Part shown: positions 8,692 to 18,387 of the stretch, in pieces
How the letters are laid out: each line of letters opens with the position of its first letter
Numbering within the stretch: the first letter of the stretch is position 1
Assembly (NCBI RefSeq): GCF_004402705.1
Contig: NZ_SOFM01000050.1
Location: forward strand, 49,568-113,567
Source of the DNA: Cryobacterium mannosilyticum
Lineage (GTDB): Bacteria; Actinomycetota; Actinomycetes; Actinomycetales; Microbacteriaceae
Direction of reading: 5' to 3'
Length of the DNA: 64,000 bases
Made by a program: the position numbers and the translations under genes
The notes under the pieces: generated by a model
The model's input: only the letters and a program-made list of their open reading frames with translations
Told to the model about the DNA's origin: nothing
The model's database searches: none

Positions 8692-8735
8692 AATGCACAA
8701 AACCCCCACTCCGCAGAGTGGGGGTTGTGTGCATT
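8692..8735 (-). terminator. long hairpin, terminator of tRNA-Pro
   Basis: The inner stem AACCCCCACTC/GAGTGGGGGTT has a 4-nt loop and is extended by an outer AATGCACA/TGTGCATT stem. On the minus strand the inner stem is followed by TTTT, so it should end the tRNA-Pro transcript; the symmetric outer stem would also slow transcription in the other direction. Confidence 0.75.
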
Positions 8736-8737
8736 TG

Positions 8738-8811
8738 TCGGGGTAACAGGATTTGAACCTGCGACCTCGTCGTCCCGAACGACGCGCGCTACCAAGCTGC
8801 GCCATACCCCG
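8738..8811 (-). tRNA. tRNA-Pro (anticodon CGG)
   Basis: A 74-nt cloverleaf. The acceptor stem pairs CGGGGTA with TACCCCG. The D arm contains GCGCAGCTTGGTAGCGC, the anticodon stem-loop reads CGTCG-TTCGGGA-CGACG with anticodon CGG, and the T arm contains GGTTCAAATCC. The discriminator base is A and CCA is not encoded. It reads CCG codons. Confidence 0.97.
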
Positions 8812-8867
8812 ATGGCCCGTAAGCCTTGTCAAGTATAACCCCACCGGGGAGGTGGGTCTCGACAGAC

Positions 8868-9842
8868 CTAAGCGGACGTGAGGGTGAGCAGCGTCGCCTC
8901 GGGCGGGCAGGCGAACCGCACGGGCGCGTAGATGGAGGTGCCGAGCCCCGCCGAGACGTTGAGGTACGCGGTGTGCAGGCCGGAGTCCCAGAGGCTGAGT
9001 CCCTTGACCTGCTTGCGCGGGATGTCGCAGTTGGTGACGAGGGCGCCGAACCGGGGCACGCAGACCTGGCCGCCGTGGGTGTGGCCGGCGAGGATCAGCT
9101 GGGCGCCGTGGTTCACGAAGGAATTCAGCACCCGTTGGTAGGGCGCGTGCACGACGCCGATGGTGAGCGTCGGCCGGGGCGCGGCAGCCTCCTCCGGGTC
9201 AGGCCAGGATTCGTCGGCCAGCGGGTCGTTCGCGCGCAGGTCGTCGACCGCGCGGGTGATCACATCGAGCCGGTCGCGGCGGATGTGCGGGTCGTCGACG
9301 CCGAACAGTTCCAGGTGCGTGCCGTTGACGTCGAGAGCCTCCGCCGTGTTGTTCAGGTCCGTCCAGCCGAGGTCGGCGAAGACGCGGTGCAGGCTGTCGA
9401 TGTCCAGCTTCTGGTGCATCGCGTTCCGCAGCAGCGACGGTGCGCCGAAGTAGCGGAACGGGTTCTTGAGAATCGGGCCGAAGTAGTCGTTCGAGCCGTT
9501 GACGAAGATGCCCGGCACGCCCTTGAACGGTTCCAACGCGTAGGCGATGCCGGAAACGCCGTCCTCGTGGCCGAGGTTGTCGCCCGTGTTGACGACGAGG
9601 TCGGGCTGGAGGTCGGCGAGGCCGCGCACCCACTCCTGCTTGTCGCGCTGCCACGGCGCCATGTGCAGATCGGACAGGTGCAGCACCTTGATCGGATCAG
9701 ACCCGGGGGCGAGCACCGGAACGGTCACCTCGCGCAGCGTGAACAGGCGGCGTTCGACCAGGGAACCCCAGGCGAAGGCGGCGAGCCCGGCCGTGGCCAG
9801 GGCTCCGAGGCTCACCGCGACGGCCTTACCGCCGGTGGTCAT
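8868..9842 (-). CDS. membrane-anchored metallophosphoesterase
   Basis: A 324-residue calcineurin-like phosphoesterase. One N-terminal helix (about residues 5-27) precedes the metal site motifs HLSDLHM, VVNTGDNLG, FVNGSNDYFG, and the C-terminal GHTHGGQVCVP. The substitution GSND in place of the usual GNHD motif III is seen in this actinobacterial group. The ATG at 9842 overlaps the TGA of the upstream penicillin-binding protein gene (ATGA), so the two are translationally coupled. This pairing is common in actinobacteria and suggests a cell-envelope role; the substrate is unknown. Confidence 0.86.
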   Translation of the reverse strand: MTTGGKAVAVSLGALATAGLAAFAWGSLVERRLFTLREVTVPVLAPGSDPIKVLHLSDLHMAPWQRDKQEWVRGLADLQPDLVVNTGDNLGHEDGVSGIAYALEPFKGVPGIFVNGSNDYFGPILKNPFRYFGAPSLLRNAMHQKLDIDSLHRVFADLGWTDLNNTAEALDVNGTHLELFGVDDPHIRRDRLDVITRAVDDLRANDPLADESWPDPEEAAAPRPTLTIGVVHAPYQRVLNSFVNHGAQLILAGHTHGGQVCVPRFGALVTNCDIPRKQVKGLSLWDSGLHTAYLNVSAGLGTSIYAPVRFACPPEATLLTLTSA

Positions 9843-12400
9843 CCGTTGCCCTTTCCATTGCCGTTGCCGGCGCCGAGCTTGCCGATTGTGATCGACACCT
9901 GGCCGCCGGGCGCGGAGCCGGAACCGGCCGCCGGCGTCATCGCCAGGACAACGCCGACCTGCTTGGGATCGGTGACGTCCTGTTCGGCCTTGGTCACGGC
10001 GAAGCCGCTCAGGGTTGCCCGGGCTTCGGCCTCGCTCTTCCCGACGACGTCGGGAACAACAACCTGGGTTCCGTTGCTCGAGAACACCGTCACGGTCGAT
10101 CCGCGGCTGGCGCTCGTGCCGCCGGCCGGGTCGGTCCGGGCGACGGTGCCTGCGGGCATCTCTGAGTCCGTCACGCCGCCGTCCGCGAAGCTGAAGCCGG
10201 CCGCTTCGAGAGTGGACTGGGCATCCGCCATCGTCTTGCCACGCAGATCCGGGATGGGCACCTGAACGGCCTGGAGGATCTTGGACGAGGCCTCCGCAAA
10301 CGCGTCTCCGCCATACTTCGCGTTCGCCACCGACATGACGTCCGGCCACATCCGGTGGCGCGCCGTGGCGGCCGTGCCGCCCGGGAAGCTCACCTGTCGC
10401 TGGTTGATGTCGCCGGTGACGCTGACCACGCCGACCACGGTGGCGACCTTGGTGCTCGCACCGCTCATCCAGGTGTCCTTGTTGCCGTCGGTGGTTCCGG
10501 TCTTGCCGATCATCGGGACCTTCGGCGACGTCGCGCCGTTCGACGCCGTGGCCGTACCACTGGTCATCACCTTCTGCATGGCGAAGGTCATCCCCGCATC
10601 GACGGCCGGGTCGACCGACTGCTTGCAGTCGGACTTCGGCGCCGTGAGCTCCTTGCCGTCAGGCCCGGTGATCTTGTCGATCGCAACAGGGCTGCAGGTG
10701 ACGCCGTTGTTGGCGATCCCGGCGAAGGCGACGGCCATGCTCAGGGGAGCGACCTCGTTCGTGCCGAGCACCGCCGATACGCCCTGTTCGAGAGGATCGC
10801 CGTCGGCGCGGTGCACGCCGAAGTTCTCGGCCGTCTTGCGGATGCCGCATAGATCGAGTTTCTTGGCCATGCCGATGAAGCCCGTGTTGATGGAGCCGAC
10901 CGTGGATTCGAGAGCGGTGTAGTTCGTGCCGGCCTCGTTCGCGTCGTTCTTGGGGTTGTAGCCGGGGAAGTTCTGCGGCCCGTTGCAGGAGTCCTTGAAC
11001 GTGCCCCAGTCCGACTTGCGCCGGGAGTCGACCCGTTCGTTGAGGGAGTGCCCCTCGGTCAGCCACTCACCGAGGGTGAAGACCTTGTAGGTGGATCCGG
11101 GCTGGAAGCCGTGGGACCCGCCCTGGTCGATGTCGGTGTTGTAGTTGACGCCCGTGGCGTTGGGGTTGGTCTTGGCAACCTCCGGGTCCTGCGTGTAGTC
11201 CTTGTTCTGGGTCATCGCCAGGACGCGCCCGGTGCCCACCTGCACGCTCGTGATCACACTGCCGACGTCCCAGCCGTCGTAGCTCTTGGGCACGTACTTG
11301 TTCATCGTGTCCACGGCCGCGTTCTGCAGGTCGAGATCCAGGGTCGTGTAGACGTTGTAGCCGCCGCGGCGGAAGTTCGCGAAGCGGGTTTCCTCATCCG
11401 GACCGAATGTCGGGTCGGTCTGGAGGATCTTGGTGACGTAGTCGCAGAAGTAGGCGCTCGTGCCGGCGGTCGTGCATCCCGTGCTCGGTTCGGTGATGAC
11501 CGGCTCGATCGGGGTGGCGATCGCCGCGTCATGATCGGCCTGGGTGATCTTCTTGTACTTGAGCATTTCGCCGAGGATGTAGTCGCGGCGCTGTTTGTTC
11601 GCCGCGTAGCCGTTCGCCGCGCCGTTGGTCTTGCTGTCGGGGTAGTCCAGCTGGAATTTGACCGGGTTGTTCACGATCGCTACGAGGCTGGCCGCCTGCG
11701 GCAGGGTCAACGCCGCGGCCGTGGTGTTGAAGTAGTAGTTGGAGGCGGATTCGATTCCGTAGACCGTGCCGCCGAAGCCCGTGATGTTCAGGTACTGGCG
11801 GAGGATGTCGTCCTTGGGGTACTTCTTCTCCACGCCGATGGCGAGTCGCATCTCCTTGAGCTTGCGATCAGGGCTGGTCTCCGTGGCCGCGTCGTAGCAG
11901 GTCGTGCGCTTCTTCTGGCTGGTGAGCACCTCGCATTTCTGCACGAGAACGTTCTTGACGTACTGCTGGGTGATCGACGATCCGCCGCGGGCCGATCCGC
12001 TGGCCAGGGTGGTGACCAGGCCGGTGACCGTGCCCTGCAGATCGACGCCGCCATGCTCGTAGAAGCGAGGGTCCTCGCCTGAGATCGCCGCATCCTTGAC
12101 GAAGGGACTGATCGCGTCCCACTTCACCTCCACGCGGTTCTGGTCGTAGAACGATGCCAGAAGGCCGGTCGATCCGTCACTGCGGGTGGCGTAGATGTTG
12201 CTGCGCTGCGCGAGCTGGTCGATCGCCAGGTAGTCGGGAAGGTTCTCGAACACGTTGATCGTGTTCGTTGCGGCCATACCGGACAGGGCGAGAGCGGGGG
12301 TCACAGCGGCGGTGACGAGGATGCCGGCGATGGCACTCATCCCGACGAAGCCCAGGAACCCGCCGAGCGCTCCGCTAACCGTTCGATTTTTGGCAGACAT
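9839..12400 (-). CDS. bifunctional penicillin-binding protein with PASTA domains (PonA-type)
   Basis: An 853-residue class A PBP that polymerises and cross-links peptidoglycan. After one membrane helix (about residues 10-35) comes the GT51 glycosyltransferase (ISGEDPRFYEHGGVDLQG, RGGSSITQQYVKN, VEKKYPKDDILRQYLN). The transpeptidase has SxxK at S436-K439 (GSTYK), a serine-containing SVGSINTGF segment, and KTG at 633-635 (KTGTTD). Two PASTA repeats follow (IPDLRGKTMADAQSTLEAAG and VPDVVGKSEAEARATL), then a Gly/Asn/Lys-rich tail. The ATG at 12400 is chosen because MSAKNRTVSG precedes the helix; a longer frame to 12493 lies over the divergent gene. Confidence 0.92.
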   Translation of the reverse strand: MSAKNRTVSGALGGFLGFVGMSAIAGILVTAAVTPALALSGMAATNTINVFENLPDYLAIDQLAQRSNIYATRSDGSTGLLASFYDQNRVEVKWDAISPFVKDAAISGEDPRFYEHGGVDLQGTVTGLVTTLASGSARGGSSITQQYVKNVLVQKCEVLTSQKKRTTCYDAATETSPDRKLKEMRLAIGVEKKYPKDDILRQYLNITGFGGTVYGIESASNYYFNTTAAALTLPQAASLVAIVNNPVKFQLDYPDSKTNGAANGYAANKQRRDYILGEMLKYKKITQADHDAAIATPIEPVITEPSTGCTTAGTSAYFCDYVTKILQTDPTFGPDEETRFANFRRGGYNVYTTLDLDLQNAAVDTMNKYVPKSYDGWDVGSVITSVQVGTGRVLAMTQNKDYTQDPEVAKTNPNATGVNYNTDIDQGGSHGFQPGSTYKVFTLGEWLTEGHSLNERVDSRRKSDWGTFKDSCNGPQNFPGYNPKNDANEAGTNYTALESTVGSINTGFIGMAKKLDLCGIRKTAENFGVHRADGDPLEQGVSAVLGTNEVAPLSMAVAFAGIANNGVTCSPVAIDKITGPDGKELTAPKSDCKQSVDPAVDAGMTFAMQKVMTSGTATASNGATSPKVPMIGKTGTTDGNKDTWMSGASTKVATVVGVVSVTGDINQRQVSFPGGTAATARHRMWPDVMSVANAKYGGDAFAEASSKILQAVQVPIPDLRGKTMADAQSTLEAAGFSFADGGVTDSEMPAGTVARTDPAGGTSASRGSTVTVFSSNGTQVVVPDVVGKSEAEARATLSGFAVTKAEQDVTDPKQVGVVLAMTPAAGSGSAPGGQVSITIGKLGAGNGNGKGNG

Positions 12401-12451
12401 ACACTTGAGGTTACGGGACAAAACCTGAAAGACCGCCTGAATCGGAGCCAT

Positions 12452-12619
12452 ATGCCTGCCTGGGAGTACCTTACGACGCCGCTGATGATTCACAACACGG
12501 CCGCAATCTTGAACAACTGGGGCTCTGACGGCTGGGAATTGGTGCAGGTCGTCCCTGGGCCGGAGGGCGGGCTCGTCGCCTACCTCAAGCGCCCGGTCGC
12601 CCCAACGGAAGGATCATAG
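12452..12619 (+). CDS. small DUF4177-like protein
   Basis: A 55-residue ORF (starting MPAWEYLTTPLMIHNTA) ending two bases before the RidA gene. The WEY...W..DGWELV pattern (NNWGSDGWELVQVVPG) resembles DUF4177 proteins, small alpha/beta proteins of unknown role. It is divergent from the PBP gene with 51 nt between the starts, and probably co-transcribed with RidA, whose ribosome binding site lies within its 3' end. The weak CGGAG at 12444 is the only visible ribosome binding site. Confidence 0.72.
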   Translation: MPAWEYLTTPLMIHNTAAILNNWGSDGWELVQVVPGPEGGLVAYLKRPVAPTEGS

Positions 12620-12621
12620 TC

Positions 12622-13092
12622 TTGTCGCAAATCGAAGCGCGTCTCGCCGAACTGGGGATCGACCTGCCGAGCGTGGTGCCCCCGGTGGCGTCTTACGTGC
12701 CCGCCGTCGTGTCCGGGTCGCTCGTGTTCACCTCCGGCCAGCTGCCGATGGTGTCCGGCGCCCTCCCGGCAACGGGCAAGGTCGGCGACGGCCACGGTCT
12801 CGTGCCGGCCGGTGACGCCAAGGAGTACGCCCGGCAGTGCGCCCTCAACGGCCTGGCCGCCATCAAGGCCGTGATCGGGTCGCTCGACCGGATCACGCAG
12901 GTCGTCAAGGTCACCGGTTTCGTGGCATCCGACCCGTCGTTCACCGGCCAGCCCGGCGTGATCAACGGCGCCTCCCAGGTGCTGGCCGAGATCTTCGGCG
13001 ACCAGGGCGTGCACGCCCGGTCGGCCGTGGGCGTCGCGGTGCTGCCGCTGGACTCCCCGGTCGAGGTCGAGCTGATCGTCTCGTTCGCCTAG
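12622..13092 (+). CDS. RidA/YjgF-family imine deaminase
   Basis: A 156-residue RidA-like protein, of the longer actinobacterial subgroup. Motifs include YVPAVVSGSLVFTSGQLPMVSG, QCALNGLAAIKAVIGSLDRITQVVKVTGFVAS split over the central helix, and the C-terminal ARSAVGVAVLPLDSPVEVEL where the catalytic arginine normally sits. RidA enzymes hydrolyse reactive enamines and imines made by PLP enzymes. The start is TTG at 12622, supported by AAGGA 8 nt upstream and by conservation from the first residues. Confidence 0.85.
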   Translation: MSQIEARLAELGIDLPSVVPPVASYVPAVVSGSLVFTSGQLPMVSGALPATGKVGDGHGLVPAGDAKEYARQCALNGLAAIKAVIGSLDRITQVVKVTGFVASDPSFTGQPGVINGASQVLAEIFGDQGVHARSAVGVAVLPLDSPVEVELIVSFA

Positions 13093-13100
13093 CCGGCATC

Positions 13101-13182
13101 CGGTCACTCGCGGGCGCGCCGGCGCGCCGCCCGGTCGCTCGCGAGCGCGCCGGCGCGCCGCCCGGTCACTCGCGAGCGCGCC
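13101..13182. repeat. 31-bp tandem repeat, 2.6 copies
   Basis: Units start at 13101, 13132 and 13163 (partial); the unit begins CGGTCACTCGCGGGCGCGCC. The last partial unit runs directly into the 66-bp palindromic element that begins at 13174. Confidence 0.88.
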
Positions 13183-13239
13183 ACTTCCGCCGCTGTGCGC
13201 CAGGCACACTTGGCGCGCAGCGGCGCAACTGGAGCGCTC
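13174..13239. repeat. 66-bp palindromic element, copy 1
   Basis: The ends are GAGCGCGCCACTTCCGCCG and CGGCGCAACTGGAGCGCTC, imperfect inverted repeats of about 20 bp, with CGCCAGG near the centre. A second copy of exactly the same length, with the same ends and the same central CGCCAGG, lies at 53988-54053. The element follows the RidA gene. Confidence 0.85.
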
Positions 13240-13243
13240 GGCA

Positions 13244-13295
13244 GGGCGCGGGCGCCGGGCGCACGGGCGCGGGCGCCGGGCGCACGGGCGCGGGC
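13244..13295. repeat. 21-bp GC-only tandem repeat, 2.5 copies
   Basis: Units begin at 13244, 13265 and 13286 (partial) with sequence GGGCGCGGGCGCCGGGCGCA plus one base. They adjoin the palindromic element. Confidence 0.85.
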
Positions 13296-13307
13296 TAGGG
13301 CGCCAGC

Positions 13308-13355
13308 CGACTAGTTGTCGGCGCGACTAGTTGTCGGCGCGACCATTGTCGGCTT
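13308..13355. repeat. 16-bp repeat CGACTAGTTGTCGGCG, three units, overlapping the acyltransferase 3' end
   Basis: Two perfect units (13308, 13324) and one diverged unit (13340). The middle unit supplies the TAG stop of the acyltransferase gene, and its terminal residues ADNGRADN are encoded by the repeat. Confidence 0.8.
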
Positions 13356-14514
13356 GGAGCCTCGCGGCGTGAAACGGATGCGCGAACGCCCGTCCGGCCG
13401 CGGCGGCCAGTTTCAGCGAGGGCTGTTCGACCCAGCGCGTCATCAGCTCGGCGAGCACGAGGCTGAGCGGCACCGAGACCAGCGCGCCGAGCCACCACAG
13501 CTCCGGCCCGAACAGGTTGCCGAAGGTGACCACGATCGGGAAGTGCACAAGGTAGAGGGTGAAGCTCACCGTGCCGAGCCAGACCAGCGGGCGCGCGGTC
13601 AACGGCCGGTGCAGCGGCGGCCAGAGCGCGACGGCGGCGACGACCAGCACGGCGCCCGGCACGCGCAGGGCGAGGGTGAGATCGCTCCACGGGCCGGTCA
13701 GGAGCGGGCGCGCGAGCCAGTGCGCGATCAGCAGCAGCGGGCCCAGGACGGTGAGGCCGATCCACGCCGCCGTGCCCCAGCGCCGGGCGGCCAGAGAGGC
13801 CGCGCCCGCCTGGAGGGACTCGAAGTTGGCCGCCAGCAGGGCGCCGAGCGCGAACGCGGGCAGGTACATCAGCGGTTCGATCCCGGTGAGGTAGCCGTAG
13901 GCGGAGACGGCGAGGAACAGCGCGGCCCAGAGCCCGGTCCAGCGCCGGGTGGCCGCGGCGAGCACCACGCCCACCGGGAGCAGCAGCGAGAACCACATCT
14001 CCCAGGCCAGCGACCAGAGCGGCGGGTTGACGTCGGGCCGGCTGGTCTCGGTGATGATGCTCGCCTCGCGCAGCAGGTTGCCGAGGCCGAGGCTGGGGTT
14101 GTCCTGCCGGGCCAGCCACGCGCCGCCGCCCGGGTCGCCGGTGCGCGGGAAGAAGTAGATCCAGGCCGCCGCGAGCCCCACCGAGATCACGACGGGAACG
14201 ACGAGCCGGATCACCCGCCGCGGGTAGTAGGCCATCCAGTCGTAGGCGGGCGCGGCGAGGGGAGACCGCACGAGCACGAAGCCGCTCAGCACGAAGAACA
14301 CCAGCACGAATTCCGGCCCCGCGAAGAGCAGCTTCAGGGGCGACAGCGTCGTCCACCAGCCGACCGACAGGAACTCGACGCCGGCGCTCGACTCGTAGGC
14401 GGCCGAGACCGCCGGCGCCGTCATCGAGACGTGGTGCACGAGAACGATCAGGGCCGCGACGCCGCGCAGGGAATCGAGGGCAACCAGACGGCCGGGCGAG
14501 GGGAGTCGGGACAT
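13327..14514 (-). CDS. acyltransferase family 3 (OafA/YrhL-like) membrane protein
   Basis: A 395-residue integral membrane protein with about 10 helices. The N-terminus carries the acyltransferase-3 signature RLVALDSLRGVAALIVLVHH, with the conserved histidine pair, followed by LVFFVLSGFVL and YYPRRVIRLVVPVV. These proteins O-acylate surface polysaccharides or exported glycans using cytosolic acyl-CoA. The ATG at 14514 begins just before the conserved motif. The C-terminal eight residues are encoded by an intergenic-type repeat, suggesting the native terminus has been replaced. Confidence 0.85.
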   Translation of the reverse strand: MSRLPSPGRLVALDSLRGVAALIVLVHHVSMTAPAVSAAYESSAGVEFLSVGWWTTLSPLKLLFAGPEFVLVFFVLSGFVLVRSPLAAPAYDWMAYYPRRVIRLVVPVVISVGLAAAWIYFFPRTGDPGGGAWLARQDNPSLGLGNLLREASIITETSRPDVNPPLWSLAWEMWFSLLLPVGVVLAAATRRWTGLWAALFLAVSAYGYLTGIEPLMYLPAFALGALLAANFESLQAGAASLAARRWGTAAWIGLTVLGPLLLIAHWLARPLLTGPWSDLTLALRVPGAVLVVAAVALWPPLHRPLTARPLVWLGTVSFTLYLVHFPIVVTFGNLFGPELWWLGALVSVPLSLVLAELMTRWVEQPSLKLAAAAGRAFAHPFHAARLQADNGRADN

Positions 14515-14578
14515 TGACCCCACGGTAGGGGAGCCCCTTGTGAATTCCCTCCGCGCGGCATCCGTCACCGTCCTCCGC

Positions 14579-14630
14579 CGAACTGTGAGAAAAGCCGCCT
14601 CCCGGGCGGGGCGACTTTTCTCACAGTTCG
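14579..14630. repeat. 21-bp inverted repeat with 10-nt loop
   Basis: The arms are CGAACTGTGAGAAAAG plus CCGCC (14579-14599), and the reverse complement at 14610-14630 with one G-T mismatch. It lies between the end of acs and the start of the acyltransferase gene and could act as a terminator for acs on the minus strand, though the T-rich part is within the stem. Confidence 0.8.
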
Positions 14631-14671
14631 CCGCCGTGGCGGTGGGCCAGGGCGACGGGGCGGGCCGGGGG

Positions 14672-16627
<1,956 letters not shown>

Positions 16628-17085
16628 ACCTGGTTCGCTCCTTTGCGATGCATTGATGGGCGCGTAGCCAGCCCCCCTGAACCATACTCCGCGGGTCTGA
16701 ACCGACGGGTTGCGACCGATTGCGACCCCTTGCAACGTCCCCTTGAGGGGGTGAAAAGGGCGTGCCGGTTCCGTGTCCTCATTTATGAGGACAAAAGGGA
16801 CTTGCGCATCTCCGTTTTCCTTATACACTTGGACACGTCCGAACGAAAGTTTTGACCTGCGGTGCGTTTGGTTCCCCCCAATCAACGTGCTGCCGAGGCG
16901 GCACCTGTTCCCCCCAATAGGTGCCGCCCCCCTTTTTTTAACGGCTGTGACGGCTGTAACGGCTGTGCCGGTCGCTGTGGCCGTCCGCTCCTCCGTCTCT
17001 TCCTCCACAGGAGCGCCAGGCGGCGACAGCGCCCGGGCCGGCGTCTCGTCTCAGGGCCGGCGCCCGGCCGGCCTAGGGTCGGTCC
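16628..17085. other. 458-nt divergent acs/tad regulatory region
   Basis: No gene is seen. It contains a minus-strand TATAAG (16825-16820) that could be the acs -10 box, a perfect 9-bp-arm palindrome (16774-16793), and a 9-bp tandem motif GGCTGTGAC/GGCTGTAAC/GGCTGTGCC near 16948-16974. Confidence 0.6.
16774..16793. promoter_or_regulatory. perfect palindrome TGTCCTCAT-TT-ATGAGGACA
   Basis: Nine-base perfect arms around a TT centre, 147 nt upstream of the acs start and 27 nt downstream of a TATAAG -10-like box on the minus strand. The position suits a repressor operator controlling acs. The regulator is not identifiable from the sequence. Confidence 0.55.
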
Positions 17086-18387
17086 ATGCCGGAACCCTTC
17101 GTCGCTGTCCCGTCGTTCGCCAGCGCAGGCGCGGCAGAGCCGCTGACGGCTCAGCTGGCGAACCCGCCGGCGAACCCGCTGGCGAACCCGCTGGCGAACC
17201 TGTTGACGTCGCCGATGACCGAGCCGGGGGAGGGCGTGCCCGCGCGCGTGCCGCCCCGGCATGCGCGGGCGGGAGGATTCGGTGCACGCCTTCTCGTGCC
17301 GGATGCCATCGGCCGCCTCGGCTTCACGGCACCTGTCCCACCAGCCGCCGTCCCGATGCCCGCCGTTTCGCCGCCTGATGCCCGGGTCGATCTCTCCGCA
17401 CTGGGCCCGCTCGCCGGTTTCGCCTCCGCCGCCGGCGTCACCGATCTGTTCGTCAACGGTGAGGCCGGCCTCTGGGTCGACGCCGGCCGCGGACTCGTGC
17501 GAGAACCCGGCTGGGACCGTGGCGAGACGGCCGTGCGCGAGCTCGCCGTGCGCCTGATCGCCCTCGGCGGGCGGCACATCGACGAGGCCAGCCCGTGCGT
17601 GGACGTGCGGCTGTCCGACGGGATCCGGGTGCACGCCGTGCTGCCGCCGGTCTCGAGCACGGGCACCCTGCTGTCGATCCGGCTGCCGCGGGCGGAGCGG
17701 CCGAACCTGGCGGCCCTCGCCGCGGCCGGATTGTGCGGCACCGGGGAGCCGGCCCGGCTGCTCGTCGACCGGCTCCGCTCCGCGGTGAGCGACCGGGAGA
17801 ACCTGCTCATCACGGGCGCGGCCGGCAGCGGCAAAACCACCCTGCTCGCGGCCCTGCTCGGGGAGGCCCCGCCGGGAGAACGCATCGTGGCGATCGAAGA
17901 CGTCGCCGAGCTCCGCGTCGACCACCCGCACTTCGTCGCCCTCGAGTCACGACAACCCAACCTGGAGGGTGCCGGCCGGATCGGCCTGGACAGCCTGCTC
18001 CGCGAGGCGCTGCGGATGCGGCCGGACCGGCTCGTGCTCGGCGAGTGCCGCGGCGCGGAGATCCGGGAGCTGCTCGCCGCACTGAACACCGGCCACGACG
18101 GCGGCGCCGGCACCCTGCACGCCAATTCGCTCCGGGACGTGCCCGCCCGGCTCGAGGCCCTGGGCGCCCTTGCCGGGATGAGCGCCGAGGCCGTGGCCCG
18201 CCAGGCGGTCAGCGCGATCGGCCTGGTGCTGCACCTCGAACGCCGGGGCGGCCGGCGCCGGCTCGCGCAGGTGGGCCGGTTCGTGCTGGACGAGGCGGAA
18301 CGGCTCGGGACCGTCACCGCAGGCGGCGGCGCGGGCGCCGGGCCCGGAGCCGGAGCAGACACCGTGCCGCAAAGGGCGATCACGTGA
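17086..18387 (+). CDS. TadA/CpaF-type secretion ATPase
   Basis: A 433-residue type II/IV secretion ATPase that powers Flp-type pilus assembly or related secretion. The first 110 residues are low complexity, including a NPLAN-type repeat from residue 27. The ATPase domain has Walker A GAAGSGKTT (K250), RIVAIEDVAEL, the Asp box, and GTLHANSLRDVPARLEAL with the conserved histidine box. The ATG at 17086 is the first in-frame start after the acs promoter region. It overlaps the next gene by four bases (GTGA). A CpaE-like partner, usual upstream in this locus, is absent here. Confidence 0.88.
   Translation: MPEPFVAVPSFASAGAAEPLTAQLANPPANPLANPLANLLTSPMTEPGEGVPARVPPRHARAGGFGARLLVPDAIGRLGFTAPVPPAAVPMPAVSPPDARVDLSALGPLAGFASAAGVTDLFVNGEAGLWVDAGRGLVREPGWDRGETAVRELAVRLIALGGRHIDEASPCVDVRLSDGIRVHAVLPPVSSTGTLLSIRLPRAERPNLAALAAAGLCGTGEPARLLVDRLRSAVSDRENLLITGAAGSGKTTLLAALLGEAPPGERIVAIEDVAELRVDHPHFVALESRQPNLEGAGRIGLDSLLREALRMRPDRLVLGECRGAEIRELLAALNTGHDGGAGTLHANSLRDVPARLEALGALAGMSAEAVARQAVSAIGLVLHLERRGGRRRLAQVGRFVLDEAERLGTVTAGGGAGAGPGAGADTVPQRAIT

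Noticed and set aside
16628..17008. N-terminal extension of acs by 127 codons
   Set aside because: The frame is open upstream but covers the promoter region, lacks homology, and a good ribosome binding site lies before the ATG at 16627.
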